From: Paramesorhizobium leguminum
GTDB lineage: Bacteria; Pseudomonadota; Alphaproteobacteria; Rhizobiales; Rhizobiaceae
NCBI RefSeq assembly: GCF_003217235.1
Contig: NZ_QJTF01000014.1
Coordinates: 1-64,000 of the forward strand
Reading direction: 5' to 3'
Length of the DNA stretch: 64,000 bases
Shown one piece after another: positions 50,879 through 59,764 of the stretch. The stretch's first letter is position 1; every line of letters starts with the position of its first letter. The notes below the pieces were generated by a model. The model made no database searches. It was not told where the DNA came from and worked only from the letters and a program-made list of their open reading frames with translations. A program made the position numbers and the translations under genes.

Positions 50879-51817
50879 TCAGGTCTCCGGAAGGATGGAT
50901 GGGATCGGCTTATGGTGCCTATGCCAATGATGGGCGATCTCGATGCGGCGCGGCATCCAGACCCGGTCATGCTGTAGCACATATTCCATGAAGCGCTTCA
51001 GCGCCGCTGTGCGTCCGGGGCGGCCAACGAGGCGGCAATGGAGGCCCACCGACATCATTTTCGGGCTGCCCTGCCTGCCTTCTTCGTAGAGCGTGTCGAA
51101 TGCATCCATGAGATAGGTGGAGAACTGGTCGCCGGAATTGAAGCCCTGCGGTGTCGCAAAACGCATGTCGTTGGTATCGAGCGTATAGGGGACGATCAGG
51201 AAAGGCTCACCGTCGATGCCGTCGACCCAGTACGGCAGATCGTCGGCATAGGAGTCGGAGGAATAAAGGAACCCGCCTTCTTCCTGGACGAGTCGCAGCG
51301 TGTTTTTGGAAGGCTTGCCCTGGTACATGCCGTAAGGACGTGTCCCCGTCAGCTCCGTGTGCAGCCTGACGGCCTCGCGGATATGCTCGCGCTCCAGCTC
51401 CTCGGAAAAATCCTTGTATTCCAGCCAGCGATAGCCATGGCTGGCAATTTCCCAACCGGCTTCCTTCATCGCCGCGACGGCTTCCCTGTTGCGGGCCATG
51501 GCCGATGTCACGCCATAGACAGTTGCCTGAACTTTGAGATCGGTGAACAACCGCCACAACCGCCAAAAGCCGGCGCGCGAGCCGTATTCATAGATCGATT
51601 CCATGTTGAGATTGCGCTGGCCGGGCCAGGCCTGAGCGCCCACGATCTCGGACAGCAGATGTTCCGATGCCGGATCGCCGTCGAGAATCGAACTCTCGCC
51701 GCCCTCTTCGTAGTTGATGACGAACTGCACGGCCAGCCGCGCATCGTCAGGCCATTTCGGATCGGGCGGATTGCGGCCGTAGCCGGTGAAATTGCGGGGG
51801 GGATTAGCGCTTGGCAT
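50879..51817 (-). CDS. puuE: Allantoinase, polysaccharide-deacetylase type
   Basis: 312 aa from the ATG at 51817 (MPSANPPRNFTGYG), with AAGGAC upstream. NodB-like fold: FVINYEEGGESS, ASHGYRWLEYKDF, GFLYSSDSYADDLPYW and SVGLHCRLVGRPGR. This is the PuuE class of metal-independent allantoinase that opens the hydantoin ring of (S)-allantoin to allantoate. The open frame continues upstream through a MITE and would add 34 element-derived residues; I exclude them. Confidence 0.94.
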   Translation of the reverse strand: MPSANPPRNFTGYGRNPPDPKWPDDARLAVQFVINYEEGGESSILDGDPASEHLLSEIVGAQAWPGQRNLNMESIYEYGSRAGFWRLWRLFTDLKVQATVYGVTSAMARNREAVAAMKEAGWEIASHGYRWLEYKDFSEELEREHIREAVRLHTELTGTRPYGMYQGKPSKNTLRLVQEEGGFLYSSDSYADDLPYWVDGIDGEPFLIVPYTLDTNDMRFATPQGFNSGDQFSTYLMDAFDTLYEEGRQGSPKMMSVGLHCRLVGRPGRTAALKRFMEYVLQHDRVWMPRRIEIAHHWHRHHKPIPSILPET

Positions 51818-51848
51818 CGGGGTGGTCCTTAAAGGCTGGTGGGGCAGC

Positions 51849-52007
51849 ACCCCCCTCTGACCTGCCGGCCATCTCCCCCTCAAGGGGGGAGATTGGCTGA
51901 CACGTCGTTCCGTCTCCATTCTGCAACGTCTGCGATTGGTGCCGCACGTCTATGAAGGCATAATCTCCCCCCTTGAGGGGGAGATGGCCGGCAGGCCAGA
52001 GGGGGGT
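51849..52007. repeat. 159-bp MITE, copy 1
   Basis: Terminal inverted repeats of about 44 bp with a single mismatch (ACCCCCCTCTG ... CAGAGGGGGGT). The inner part differs from copy 2 at 54134-54292, although both are exactly 159 bp. It lies 31 bp upstream of puuE. Confidence 0.9.
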
Positions 52008-52038
52008 ATCTGGCGCTTTCATCAAAACATGATTCACC

Positions 52039-52764
52039 CTACAGCATCCCAAGAAACTGCTTCAACTCCGGCGTTTTCGGATCCGCAAACACCTCTGCCG
52101 GCGGCCCGATTTCGTGCACTCGCCCCTGATGCATGAAGACAACCCTGCTACAAACATCGCGGGCGAATTTCATCTCATGCGTCACCATCATCAGCGTCAT
52201 GCCTTCCTTGGCTAGTCCGCGCACTACGGCCAGCACCTCCGACACCAGCTCCGGGTCGAGCGCGGAGGTGATCTCGTCGCAAAGCAGCGCGATCGGCTGC
52301 ATGGCGAGCGCCCGCGCGATGGCCACGCGCTGCTGTTGACCGCCGGAAAGTTCGTCCGGATAAGCGTCGAACTTGTGCTCCAGCCCGACCCGCTCCAGCA
52401 TCTTGCGCGCCATCGCCTCGGCTTGCGGCTTCGGCACCTTCTTTACCACCGTCTGCGACAGCATGACATTGCCGCCCGCCGTCAGATGAGGGAACAGGTT
52501 GAATTGCTGGAAGATCATGCCGACCTTCAGCCGCAGCGCCTTGAGATGCAGCTCATCCGGCTGCAATTGCGCGCCGGCAACGGAAATGGAGCCGCTGTCG
52601 ATATTTTCCAATCCGTTGACGCAGCGCAGCAGCGTCGATTTGCCCGATCCGCTCTTGCCGATGATGGCGATCACTTCGCCCGGATCGACATCGAGATTGA
52701 TGCCCTTGAGCACTTCGTTGGATCCGAAGCTCTTGCGGACCTCAGTGATTTCGATGAGCGACAT
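52039..52764 (-). CDS. Amino-acid-type ABC transporter ATPase
   Basis: 241 aa from the ATG at 52764 (MSLIEITEVRKSFG), which has AAAGGAAG upstream and overlaps the permease gene by 23 nt. Walker A GKSGSGKST, signature LSGGQQQRVAIARAL, Walker B ALLCDEITSALDPE (the usual Leu before Asp is Cys), H-loop MMVTHEMKFA. GlnQ/HisP group, without an extra C-terminal domain. Confidence 0.93.
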   Translation of the reverse strand: MSLIEITEVRKSFGSNEVLKGINLDVDPGEVIAIIGKSGSGKSTLLRCVNGLENIDSGSISVAGAQLQPDELHLKALRLKVGMIFQQFNLFPHLTAGGNVMLSQTVVKKVPKPQAEAMARKMLERVGLEHKFDAYPDELSGGQQQRVAIARALAMQPIALLCDEITSALDPELVSEVLAVVRGLAKEGMTLMMVTHEMKFARDVCSRVVFMHQGRVHEIGPPAEVFADPKTPELKQFLGML

Positions 52765-53401
52765 TGAGCTTCCTTTCCAGTATCTGGCTGCTCTTCGACA
52801 GGGGCCAGCAAAGGGCGAAATAAATGAGGGCAACGAGCCCATAGACGGTGAAGGGCTGGAAGGTCGCGTTCGTCACCACGGTGCCTGCCTTCGACAATTC
52901 CACGAAACCGATGATCGATGTCAGCGCCGTTCCCTTGACCACCTGCACCGAGAACCCGACGGTCGGCGGAATGGCGATCCGGAGCGCTTGCGGCAGGACG
53001 ACGTAGCGCATCTGTTGGATATGGCCCATGCCGAGGCTGGCGGATGCCTCCCATTGCCCCTTGTTTATTGCCTCGACGCAGCCGCGCCAGATTTCCACGA
53101 GGAATGCGGCGGTCCAGAGGATGAGCGCAACCCCCGCTGCCAGCCATGCCGGCACATTGATGCCGAACAGCCCGAGGCCGAAGAACGCCAGGAAAAGCTG
53201 CATCAACAGCGGCGTACCCTGGAAGAGTTCGACATAATATCTGGCGAAAAGCCGAAGCGCGCGGCGGCGGCCGATCCGCATGAACAGGAGCAGCATTCCC
53301 GCCAGACCGCCGCCGATGAAGGCGACGAGTGACAAGAGAACGGTCCAGCGCGTGGCGAGAAGAAGATTGCGCAGGATATCCCAGAAGGAAAATTCAATCA
53401 C
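52742..53401 (-). CDS. Amino-acid-type ABC transporter permease
   Basis: 219 aa, five or so membrane segments. HisM/GlnP group: YYVELFQGTPLLMQLFLAFF near residue 55, EIWRGCVEAINKGQWEAS, and the EAA loop ASLGMGHIQQMRYVVLPQAL. The start overlaps the stop of the second permease gene by 4 nt. Confidence 0.92.
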   Translation of the reverse strand: MIEFSFWDILRNLLLATRWTVLLSLVAFIGGGLAGMLLLFMRIGRRRALRLFARYYVELFQGTPLLMQLFLAFFGLGLFGINVPAWLAAGVALILWTAAFLVEIWRGCVEAINKGQWEASASLGMGHIQQMRYVVLPQALRIAIPPTVGFSVQVVKGTALTSIIGFVELSKAGTVVTNATFQPFTVYGLVALIYFALCWPLSKSSQILERKLNVAHRNH

Positions 53402-54069
53402 TGGCGCGCCCTCCTTGGGAAAATCAGTGTGCCCATCATGGCAAGCAACTGTCTGAGCGCGATCGCCAGCAGAAGATAGATCGCCGTCGAGACGAAATAG
53501 GCCTCAAATGCCCTGAACGTGCGGGACTGGATGAAATTGGCCGCAAACGTCAGATCTTCCGCCGCGATCTGCGAAACCACGGCGGAGCCGAGCATGACGA
53601 TGACGATCTGGGACGAAAGCGCCGGCCATATCCGTTGCAGCGAGGGAACGAGGATGACGTGGAGAAATGTCTGGATGGGCGACATCGCCAGGCTTGCTCC
53701 CGCCTCGAACTGGCCACGCGGCGTCGCCTGAATGCCGGCGCGGATGATCTCGCAGCTATAGGCGCCCAGATTGACGATCATCGCCAGATTGGCCGCCTGC
53801 AACTCGCTCATGTGCAGGCCAAGCGACGGCAAGCCGAAGAAGATGAAGAAAAGCTGGATCAGGAACGGCGTGTTGCGGATTAGCTCCACATAGGCGGTGA
53901 CGGCGGGCCGCAGCCATTTCGGGCCCAGCGCCCTTGCCCAGGCGCAGAAGATGCCCAGCGCCACGCCCAGAACCGCGCCGACGGCTATGAGTTCGATGGT
54001 GATGCCGAGGCCTTTCAGAAGCACCGGCCAATATTGCGCCAGCCACGCGAAATCGAAGACATATTTCAA
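53398..54069 (-). CDS. Amino-acid-type ABC transporter permease, TTG start likely
   Basis: About 223 aa. YVELIRNTPFLIQLFFIFFG and the EAA loop ASLAMSPIQTFLHVILVPSL identify the HisQ/GlnP group. No ATG or GTG precedes the first membrane helix without running into the repeat at 54134-54292; the TTG at 54069 gives LKYVFDFAWLAQYW, a normal start for this family. The open frame to 54342 is element sequence. It follows the binding-protein gene across the MITE. Confidence 0.85.
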   Translation of the reverse strand: MKYVFDFAWLAQYWPVLLKGLGITIELIAVGAVLGVALGIFCAWARALGPKWLRPAVTAYVELIRNTPFLIQLFFIFFGLPSLGLHMSELQAANLAMIVNLGAYSCEIIRAGIQATPRGQFEAGASLAMSPIQTFLHVILVPSLQRIWPALSSQIVIVMLGSAVVSQIAAEDLTFAANFIQSRTFRAFEAYFVSTAIYLLLAIALRQLLAMMGTLIFPRRARQ

Positions 54070-54133
54070 GGGAAAGCCCCGTGCGTTTTCCAGGAGAGGG
54101 AACGGTTCATGGTTTAATGGAATCGCGAGACAT

Positions 54134-54292
54134 ACCCCCCTCTGGCTTGCCAGCCATCTCCCCCTCAAGGGGGGAGATTGGCCTGCATCGATGACGGTAC
54201 TTATTCTGGAAATGTTGGCGATTGGCGGAAACGGCGATGACAGCGTAATCTCCCCCCTTGAGGGGGAGATGTCCGGCAGGACAGAGGGGGGT
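54134..54292. repeat. 159-bp MITE, copy 2
   Basis: Same ends (ACCCCCCTCTGGCTTGCC ... CAGAGGGGGGT) and same length as copy 1. It separates the binding-protein gene from its permease genes and is open in frame with the permease start. Confidence 0.9.
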
Positions 54293-54316
54293 ATGCTGTC
54301 CCGCCAGCGTTTCCAT

Positions 54317-55108
54317 CTAAAGCCCGGCTGGAAGCCCGGCACCCAGCCATTTCTGCGAAATGGCGTTCAGCGAACCATCGGCCTTGGCGGCGGCGATGAT
54401 GCTGTTCACCTTTTCCAGAAGCGCCGGCTCATCCTTGCTCAGGCCGATATAGCAGGGAGAATTCTTGATCAGGAATTTCAGTTCCGGTCGCTTCGGCGGG
54501 TTCTTGGCGAGGATCGCCGCGGCGACGACATTGCCGGTCGCCACCACATCGACCTGTCCCGAAAGGAACGCGGAGATCGTGCCGTTATTGTCCTCGTAGC
54601 GCTTGATCACGGCGGTCTGCGGCGCGATCTTGGTCAGTTCGAGATCCTCAACCGCCCCGCGCGTGACGCCTATCGTCTTGTCCGCCAGATCCTCCGCTTT
54701 CGATACGCTCACCGCATCCGGCGCGAAGACGCCGTTGAAGAACGGCGCATAGGCGGAGGAGAAATCGATCACCTTCTCGCGCTCGGCATTCTTGCCCAGG
54801 CTGGAAATGACGAGATCGACCTTGTTGGTCTGGAGATAGGGAATGCGGTTGGCGCTCGTCACCGGCACCAGTTCGGTCTTCACGCCCAGCTTCTCGCCGA
54901 TCAGATTGGCCACGTCGATGTCATAGCCCATCGGTGCCATATCCGTGCCGACGCTGCCGAAAGGCGGGAAATCCTGCGGCACCGCCACGCGCAGCACCCC
55001 GCGCGCCGTGATATCGGCCAAAGTATCGGCGAAAGCCGTCTTTGGCGCCAATAACGGCATGACCATCAAAGCGGCCCCGAAAATGGCAAGTAGCTGTCTG
55101 CGCTTCAT
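54317..55108 (-). CDS. Amino-acid-type ABC transporter substrate-binding protein
   Basis: 263 aa with a signal peptide (about 27 residues, ending KTAFA-DTL). SBP family 3: ITARGVLRVAVPQDFPPFGSVG, MGYDIDVANLIGEKLG, DLVISSLGKNAEREKVIDFS, YAPFFNGVF, and SQKWLG at the end. First gene of the operon 55108-52039. Substrate unknown; its location beside purine and urea genes hints at a nitrogen compound. It is divergent from the NCS1-sensor kinase, which may control it. Confidence 0.92.
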   Translation of the reverse strand: MKRRQLLAIFGAALMVMPLLAPKTAFADTLADITARGVLRVAVPQDFPPFGSVGTDMAPMGYDIDVANLIGEKLGVKTELVPVTSANRIPYLQTNKVDLVISSLGKNAEREKVIDFSSAYAPFFNGVFAPDAVSVSKAEDLADKTIGVTRGAVEDLELTKIAPQTAVIKRYEDNNGTISAFLSGQVDVVATGNVVAAAILAKNPPKRPELKFLIKNSPCYIGLSKDEPALLEKVNSIIAAAKADGSLNAISQKWLGAGLPAGL

Positions 55109-55331
55109 CCGAATGTTCCCTTATGTGTTTTTGGTGCTTTCGGTGGAGCAATTCCCATGCCAACTGCTCAAGTGCCGGGCCGCCGGAGGATTTGGTACCA
55201 TTTCCCGACAGCTCGCTTCTAATGCGCCTAAATATTTGGCAGTGCTGGAACATTGCACCGATTTCATGCAGCTAACAATCATGCTAGGAAATCGTGCAGC
55301 GGTGAAAATAAGCCGCGCGACAAGGGGAACC

Positions 55332-58300
55332 ATGGCCGCCCGCCAGCGCATCATTCCGGTCCGGCGCGAATATAATCGCTGGGTCGCCGACCAGACGCTC
55401 GAGGATTACGCGCTTCGTTTCACCGCGAAGAGCGCGCGGCGTTTCTCGTCGCAGCGCATCTCGCAGACGGCCATCGGCGCGATTTCCTTTCTGGCGCTGG
55501 AGGCGATCGGCGGCGCGATCACCATGTCCTACGGCACGACCAACGCCATCGCCGCCATCGCCGTCGCGAGCGTCATGATTCTCCTCGTCGGGCTGCCGAT
55601 CAGCCGCTACGCGATCCGCCACGGGGTCGATATCGACCTGCTCACCCGCGGGGCCAGCTTCGGCTATATCGGCTCGACCGTCACCTCGCTCATCTATGCC
55701 AGCTTCACCTTCATCCTCTTCGCCATCGAGGCCTCGATCATGTCCGGGGCGCTGGAGCTGGCGCTCGGCATTCCGCTGTGGATCGGCTATATCGTCAGCG
55801 CGGTCGCGGTGATCCCGCTCGTCACCTATGGCGTGCGGCTTATCTCCCGGTTCCAGCTCGTCACCCAGCCGTTCTGGATCGTGCTCAACATCCTGCCCTT
55901 CATCTTCATCGCCTTTGCCGACAGCAAGAGTTTTAGCGAATGGCTTGCCTATGCCGGCATTCATCATGCCTCCGGGCCGCCGGGAACCATCGCCCCCTTC
56001 CGGCTGGTGGAGTTCGGCGCGGCGTCCGCCGTCATCTTCGCGCTGATGGCGCAGATCGGCGAGCAGGTGGATTTCCTGCGCTTCCTGCCGCCAGACGGCA
56101 AGCGCAAGCTCCGGCACCGCGTCGCTATCTTCCTCGCCGGTTCCGGATGGGTCATCGTCGGCGCGCCGAAGCTGATCGCCGGCTCCTTCCTCGTCGTGCT
56201 GGCGCTCTCCGCCGGCGTGCCATCGACCCGCGCGGCGGATCCGGCGCAGATGTATTTCACCGCCTTCGGCTATATGCTGCCGTCGGAAACGGCGGCGCTG
56301 CTGCTGATGGCCGCCTTCGTGGTCGTCTCGCAGTTGAAGATCAACGTGATGAACGCCTATGCCGGCTCGCTCGCCTGGTCGAACTTCTTCTCGCGCCTGA
56401 CCCACAGCCATCCGGGCCGCGTCGTCTGGCTGGTGTTCAACGTGGCAATCGCGCTTCTCCTGATGGAACTCGGCATCTACCGGCTGCTGGAGGAGACGCT
56501 GGGCATTTTCTCCATTATCGCCATGGCGTGGCTCTGCACCATCTCGGCGGATTTGTTTGTCAACAAGAGGCTCGGCCTGTCTCCACCAGGCGTCGAGTTC
56601 AAGCGCGCCCATCTCTACGATATCAATCCGGTCGGTTTGGGCGCGATGCTTTTCTCCGCCGGCATCGCCCTCATCGCGCATTTCGGAGCCTTCGGCGGGG
56701 TCGCCGCTTCGCTTGCGCCCTTCATTGCCGCCGCAGCCGCCTTCGTCGCCTCGCCGCTGATCGCTTGGTGGACGGAGGGAAAATACTATCTGGCGCGCAA
56801 GCCGCGGCGGAACTGGCACCTGCAAAACACCATCGCCTGCTCGATCTGCGAGCACCCGTTCGAGCCGGAGGACATGGCGTGGTGTCCGGCCTATGCGGCG
56901 CCGATCTGCTCGCTCTGCTGCTCGCTCGACAGCCGCTGCCACGACATGTGCAAGCCCAAGGCGCGCTTCCACGCGCAGGCCGCCTTCGTCGCCCGTCTGG
57001 CTCTCCCCCAGCCCATCATCGAGAAGCTGGCGACGCGGCTTGGCCGCTACGCCATTTCGGCAGTGCTCTCGGTCTCCGCTATCGGCAGCATCCTTGTGCT
57101 GATCGCGCATCAGGCCGGCGGTGCGTCGCCGGAAACGGCTGATGTAGTCGAGCGCACCGTGGCGATTGTCTTCTTCGTCTTTGCCATCGCAGCTAGCGTC
57201 GTCTGCTGGTTCTATGTGCTGGCGCATGACAGCCGGGTGGTGGCGGAAGAGGAATCGTCGCGCCAGAACACGCTGCTTCTCAAGGAAATCGCCGCGCACA
57301 AGAAGACCGACGCCGCTTTGCAGGATGCGAAGGAAACGGCGGAGGCGGCGAACCGCGCCAAGAGCCGCTATGTCACCGGCCTTAGTCACGAATTGCGAAC
57401 GCCGCTCAACGCCGTGCTCGGCTATGCCCAGCTGCTCGAACGCGACACGACCATTCCCGCCCCGCGCCAACCGGCAATCACGGCGATCCGGCGCAGCGCA
57501 GAACATCTGTCGGGCCTGATCGACGGCCTGCTCGATATTTCGCGAATAGAGGCGGGCAAGCTGCAGGTCTATTCCAACGAGATCAACATCCACGATTTCC
57601 TCGACCAGATCATCGACATGTTCCGCCCGCAGGCGCAGGCGAAGGGCATCGCCTTCGAGCATGAACGCGCGCCGTCGCTGCCGCGCTATGTGCGCACCGA
57701 CGAGAAGCGGCTGCGCCAGATCCTTACCAACCTCATCTCCAACGCGCTTAAATTCACCGATAGCGGCCATATCCGCTTCCATGTCGCCTATCGCAGCCAG
57801 GTCGCCACCTTCGCGATAGAGGATACGGGGCGCGGCATCGCGGAAAACGACCTGCCCAGGATATTCGACCCGTTCCAGCGCGGCGAGGCGGAGCATCTGC
57901 GCACGCCGGGGCTGGGGCTTGGCTTGACGATCACCCGGCTGCTCACCCAGACGCTCGGAGGCGAGATCGCCGTCACCAGCGTCAGCAACGAGGGCACCAT
58001 TTTCCGGGTCCGGCTTATGCTGTCGGCCATCGAGCGTCCGCAGGCGCTGACGAAACCGGATCGGCGCATCATCGGATATGAAGGCCCGCGCCGAAGCATC
58101 CTGGTCGTGGATGACAATCAAGAACACCGCCGCCTGATGCGCGAGACGCTGGCGCCGCTTGGTTTCGATGTTCTGACGGCGGGCGATGGCGGCGAATGTC
58201 TATCACTTATCGAAGGGGTTCGTCCGGACCTGTTTCTGGTGGATATCTCCATGCCGGGAATGAACGGTTGGGAACTGGCAGAGCGGCTACGGCAGGCCGG

Positions 58301-58700
58301 CCAGACAGGGCCAATCATCATGCTCTCCGCCAATATCGGCGACGGGTCGGCCCATCGCATCGAACGCGGCCACGATGACACGCTCGCCAAGCCGTTCGAC
58401 CTGCGCCAGTTCCATGACAAGCTCGCCTTGCATCTGCGGCTCGACTGGCGTTTCGAGGATGACGACGAACATACGAAAACAGCCGGGTCGCCGGCGCGGA
58501 TCGTCCCTCCGGGAAACGCGCATGTGGCGGAACTGATCCGGCTCGGCGAAATCGGCTATGTCAGGGGGATCGAAGCGAAGCTCATGGAAATTGCTCGGGC
58601 GCCGGAACACCAGGCCTTTGCCGATGCCTTGCGCGCTTATGTGCGGGCCTTCGATCTCACCGGCTATGACGCCTTCCTGAAAGATCATGATCATGGCTGA
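55332..58700 (+). CDS. Hybrid histidine kinase with NCS1-permease-like sensor domain
   Basis: 1122 aa. Residues 1 to about 490 form a 12-helix membrane domain like nucleobase/cation symporters of the NCS1 family (LEDYALRFTAKSARRFSS, GGAITMSYGTTNAIAA, LKINVMNAYAGSLAWSNFFS). A cysteine-rich segment follows at about 500-540 (CSICEHPFEP ... CCSLDSRCHDMC), probably zinc-binding. Two more helices, then a coiled linker, HisKA (GLSHELRTPLNAVLG, about residue 682), HATPase (NLISNALKFTDSG, GRGIAENDLP, GLGLGLTITRL) and a receiver with the phospho-aspartate in FLVDISMPG. An ATG at 55332 with AAGGGG is chosen. It likely senses a purine or urea-related compound. Confidence 0.92.
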   Translation: MAARQRIIPVRREYNRWVADQTLEDYALRFTAKSARRFSSQRISQTAIGAISFLALEAIGGAITMSYGTTNAIAAIAVASVMILLVGLPISRYAIRHGVDIDLLTRGASFGYIGSTVTSLIYASFTFILFAIEASIMSGALELALGIPLWIGYIVSAVAVIPLVTYGVRLISRFQLVTQPFWIVLNILPFIFIAFADSKSFSEWLAYAGIHHASGPPGTIAPFRLVEFGAASAVIFALMAQIGEQVDFLRFLPPDGKRKLRHRVAIFLAGSGWVIVGAPKLIAGSFLVVLALSAGVPSTRAADPAQMYFTAFGYMLPSETAALLLMAAFVVVSQLKINVMNAYAGSLAWSNFFSRLTHSHPGRVVWLVFNVAIALLLMELGIYRLLEETLGIFSIIAMAWLCTISADLFVNKRLGLSPPGVEFKRAHLYDINPVGLGAMLFSAGIALIAHFGAFGGVAASLAPFIAAAAAFVASPLIAWWTEGKYYLARKPRRNWHLQNTIACSICEHPFEPEDMAWCPAYAAPICSLCCSLDSRCHDMCKPKARFHAQAAFVARLALPQPIIEKLATRLGRYAISAVLSVSAIGSILVLIAHQAGGASPETADVVERTVAIVFFVFAIAASVVCWFYVLAHDSRVVAEEESSRQNTLLLKEIAAHKKTDAALQDAKETAEAANRAKSRYVTGLSHELRTPLNAVLGYAQLLERDTTIPAPRQPAITAIRRSAEHLSGLIDGLLDISRIEAGKLQVYSNEINIHDFLDQIIDMFRPQAQAKGIAFEHERAPSLPRYVRTDEKRLRQILTNLISNALKFTDSGHIRFHVAYRSQVATFAIEDTGRGIAENDLPRIFDPFQRGEAEHLRTPGLGLGLTITRLLTQTLGGEIAVTSVSNEGTIFRVRLMLSAIERPQALTKPDRRIIGYEGPRRSILVVDDNQEHRRLMRETLAPLGFDVLTAGDGGECLSLIEGVRPDLFLVDISMPGMNGWELAERLRQAGQTGPIIMLSANIGDGSAHRIERGHDDTLAKPFDLRQFHDKLALHLRLDWRFEDDDEHTKTAGSPARIVPPGNAHVAELIRLGEIGYVRGIEAKLMEIARAPEHQAFADALRAYVRAFDLTGYDAFLKDHDHG

Positions 58701-59613
58701 CATTTCCGCCCCGCGCGACATCGTCCTGCTGGTGGACGATTCCCCCGAGGCGCTCGGCTTCCTGACCGAGGCGCTGGAGCAGTCCGGTTTCTCCGTTCTG
58801 ATCGCCACGTCGGGCGCGTCCGCGCTCGCCATCGTCGAGCGCATCACGCCAGATATCATCCTGCTCGATGCGGTCATGCCTGATATGGACGGGTTCGAGA
58901 CGTGCGGACGCCTGAAGGCGAGCCCGGCGGCAAGCCAGGTACCGGTCGTCTTCATGACCGGACTGACCGAGACGGAGCATGTCGTGCGAGCGCTCGACGC
59001 GGGCGGCGTCGATTATCTCACCAAGCCGATCAACATCGATGAATTGCGGGCCCGCATCCGGGTGCATCTTACCAATGCCCGCTCCGCGCAAAGCGCGCGC
59101 GTGGCGCTCGACGCTGCTGGACGGCATCTGCTCGCCGTGCACGGCGATGGCCGGGTGCGCTGGTCAACGCCGCAGGCGACGCGCCTCATCAATGCGGCCA
59201 CGGGAACGGATGAAGGGCTGGAGACGGTAGCGGTTGAGATCGGCCTCTGGATGCGGGAGCATACCCAGCGCGGGGGTAGCGACAATAGCTTCACCATCCG
59301 CCCGGGCGGCCAATCCGGCCTGCATCTCGCTTATCTCGGCGCGATCGGGGCCGACGAATATCTGTTCCGGCTGACCGCCGAAAACCTGCTCAGCGACGAT
59401 GAGATTCTACGCCAGCACTTCGCGCTGACGCACCGCGAGTCCGAGGTGCTCTTATGGATCGCCAAGGGCAAGGCCAACCGCGATATCGGCGAGATCCTGG
59501 GCCTCAGCGCCCGGACGGTCACGAAGCATCTTGAGCAGATTTATGTGAAACTCGGCGTGGAAAACCGGGCTTCGGCGGCGGTGAAGGCGACGCATGTGCT
59601 GAACGCGGTTTGA
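58687..59613 (+). CDS. Response regulator, receiver plus LuxR-type HTH
   Basis: 308 aa. The receiver (about 10-125) has acidic pocket LLVDDSPE, phospho-acceptor in LLDAVMPDMDG and lysine in YLTKPIN. A middle domain of about 100 residues without a family name precedes the HTH of the LuxR/GerE type (LTHRESEVLLWIAKGKANRD, then SARTVTKHLEQIYVKLGV). Overlaps the kinase stop by 14 nt, so the two form a cognate pair. The ATG at 58693 is an alternative. Likely targets are the adjacent transporter and urt genes (inference). Confidence 0.92.
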   Translation: MIMADISAPRDIVLLVDDSPEALGFLTEALEQSGFSVLIATSGASALAIVERITPDIILLDAVMPDMDGFETCGRLKASPAASQVPVVFMTGLTETEHVVRALDAGGVDYLTKPINIDELRARIRVHLTNARSAQSARVALDAAGRHLLAVHGDGRVRWSTPQATRLINAATGTDEGLETVAVEIGLWMREHTQRGGSDNSFTIRPGGQSGLHLAYLGAIGADEYLFRLTAENLLSDDEILRQHFALTHRESEVLLWIAKGKANRDIGEILGLSARTVTKHLEQIYVKLGVENRASAAVKATHVLNAV

Positions 59614-59626
59614 TTTGGAGCCATTT

Positions 59627-59750
59627 GGAATGCCCCTCACCCTTACCCTCTCCCCGTACAGAACGGGGAGAGGGGGGCGTCAGCGTTGCCGCGTCTTCCT
59701 TCTCCCCGTGTGCGGGGAGAAGGTGCCGGTAGGCGGATGAGGGGCATTCC
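59627..59750. repeat. 124-bp MITE with 13-bp perfect terminal repeats
   Basis: Ends GGAATGCCCCTCA (59627-59639) and TGAGGGGCATTCC (59738-59750). Inside are two further hairpins (TCTCCCCGT-type arms). It lies between the convergent response regulator and hupE genes. Confidence 0.9.
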
Positions 59751-59764
59751 AGTTAGAGCAGCGC

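Noticed and set aside
55284-58127. 947-codon open frame opposite the hybrid kinase
   Set aside because: Arg/Asp/Glu-rich antisense frame typical of GC-rich DNA; the plus-strand frame shows clear kinase motifs.
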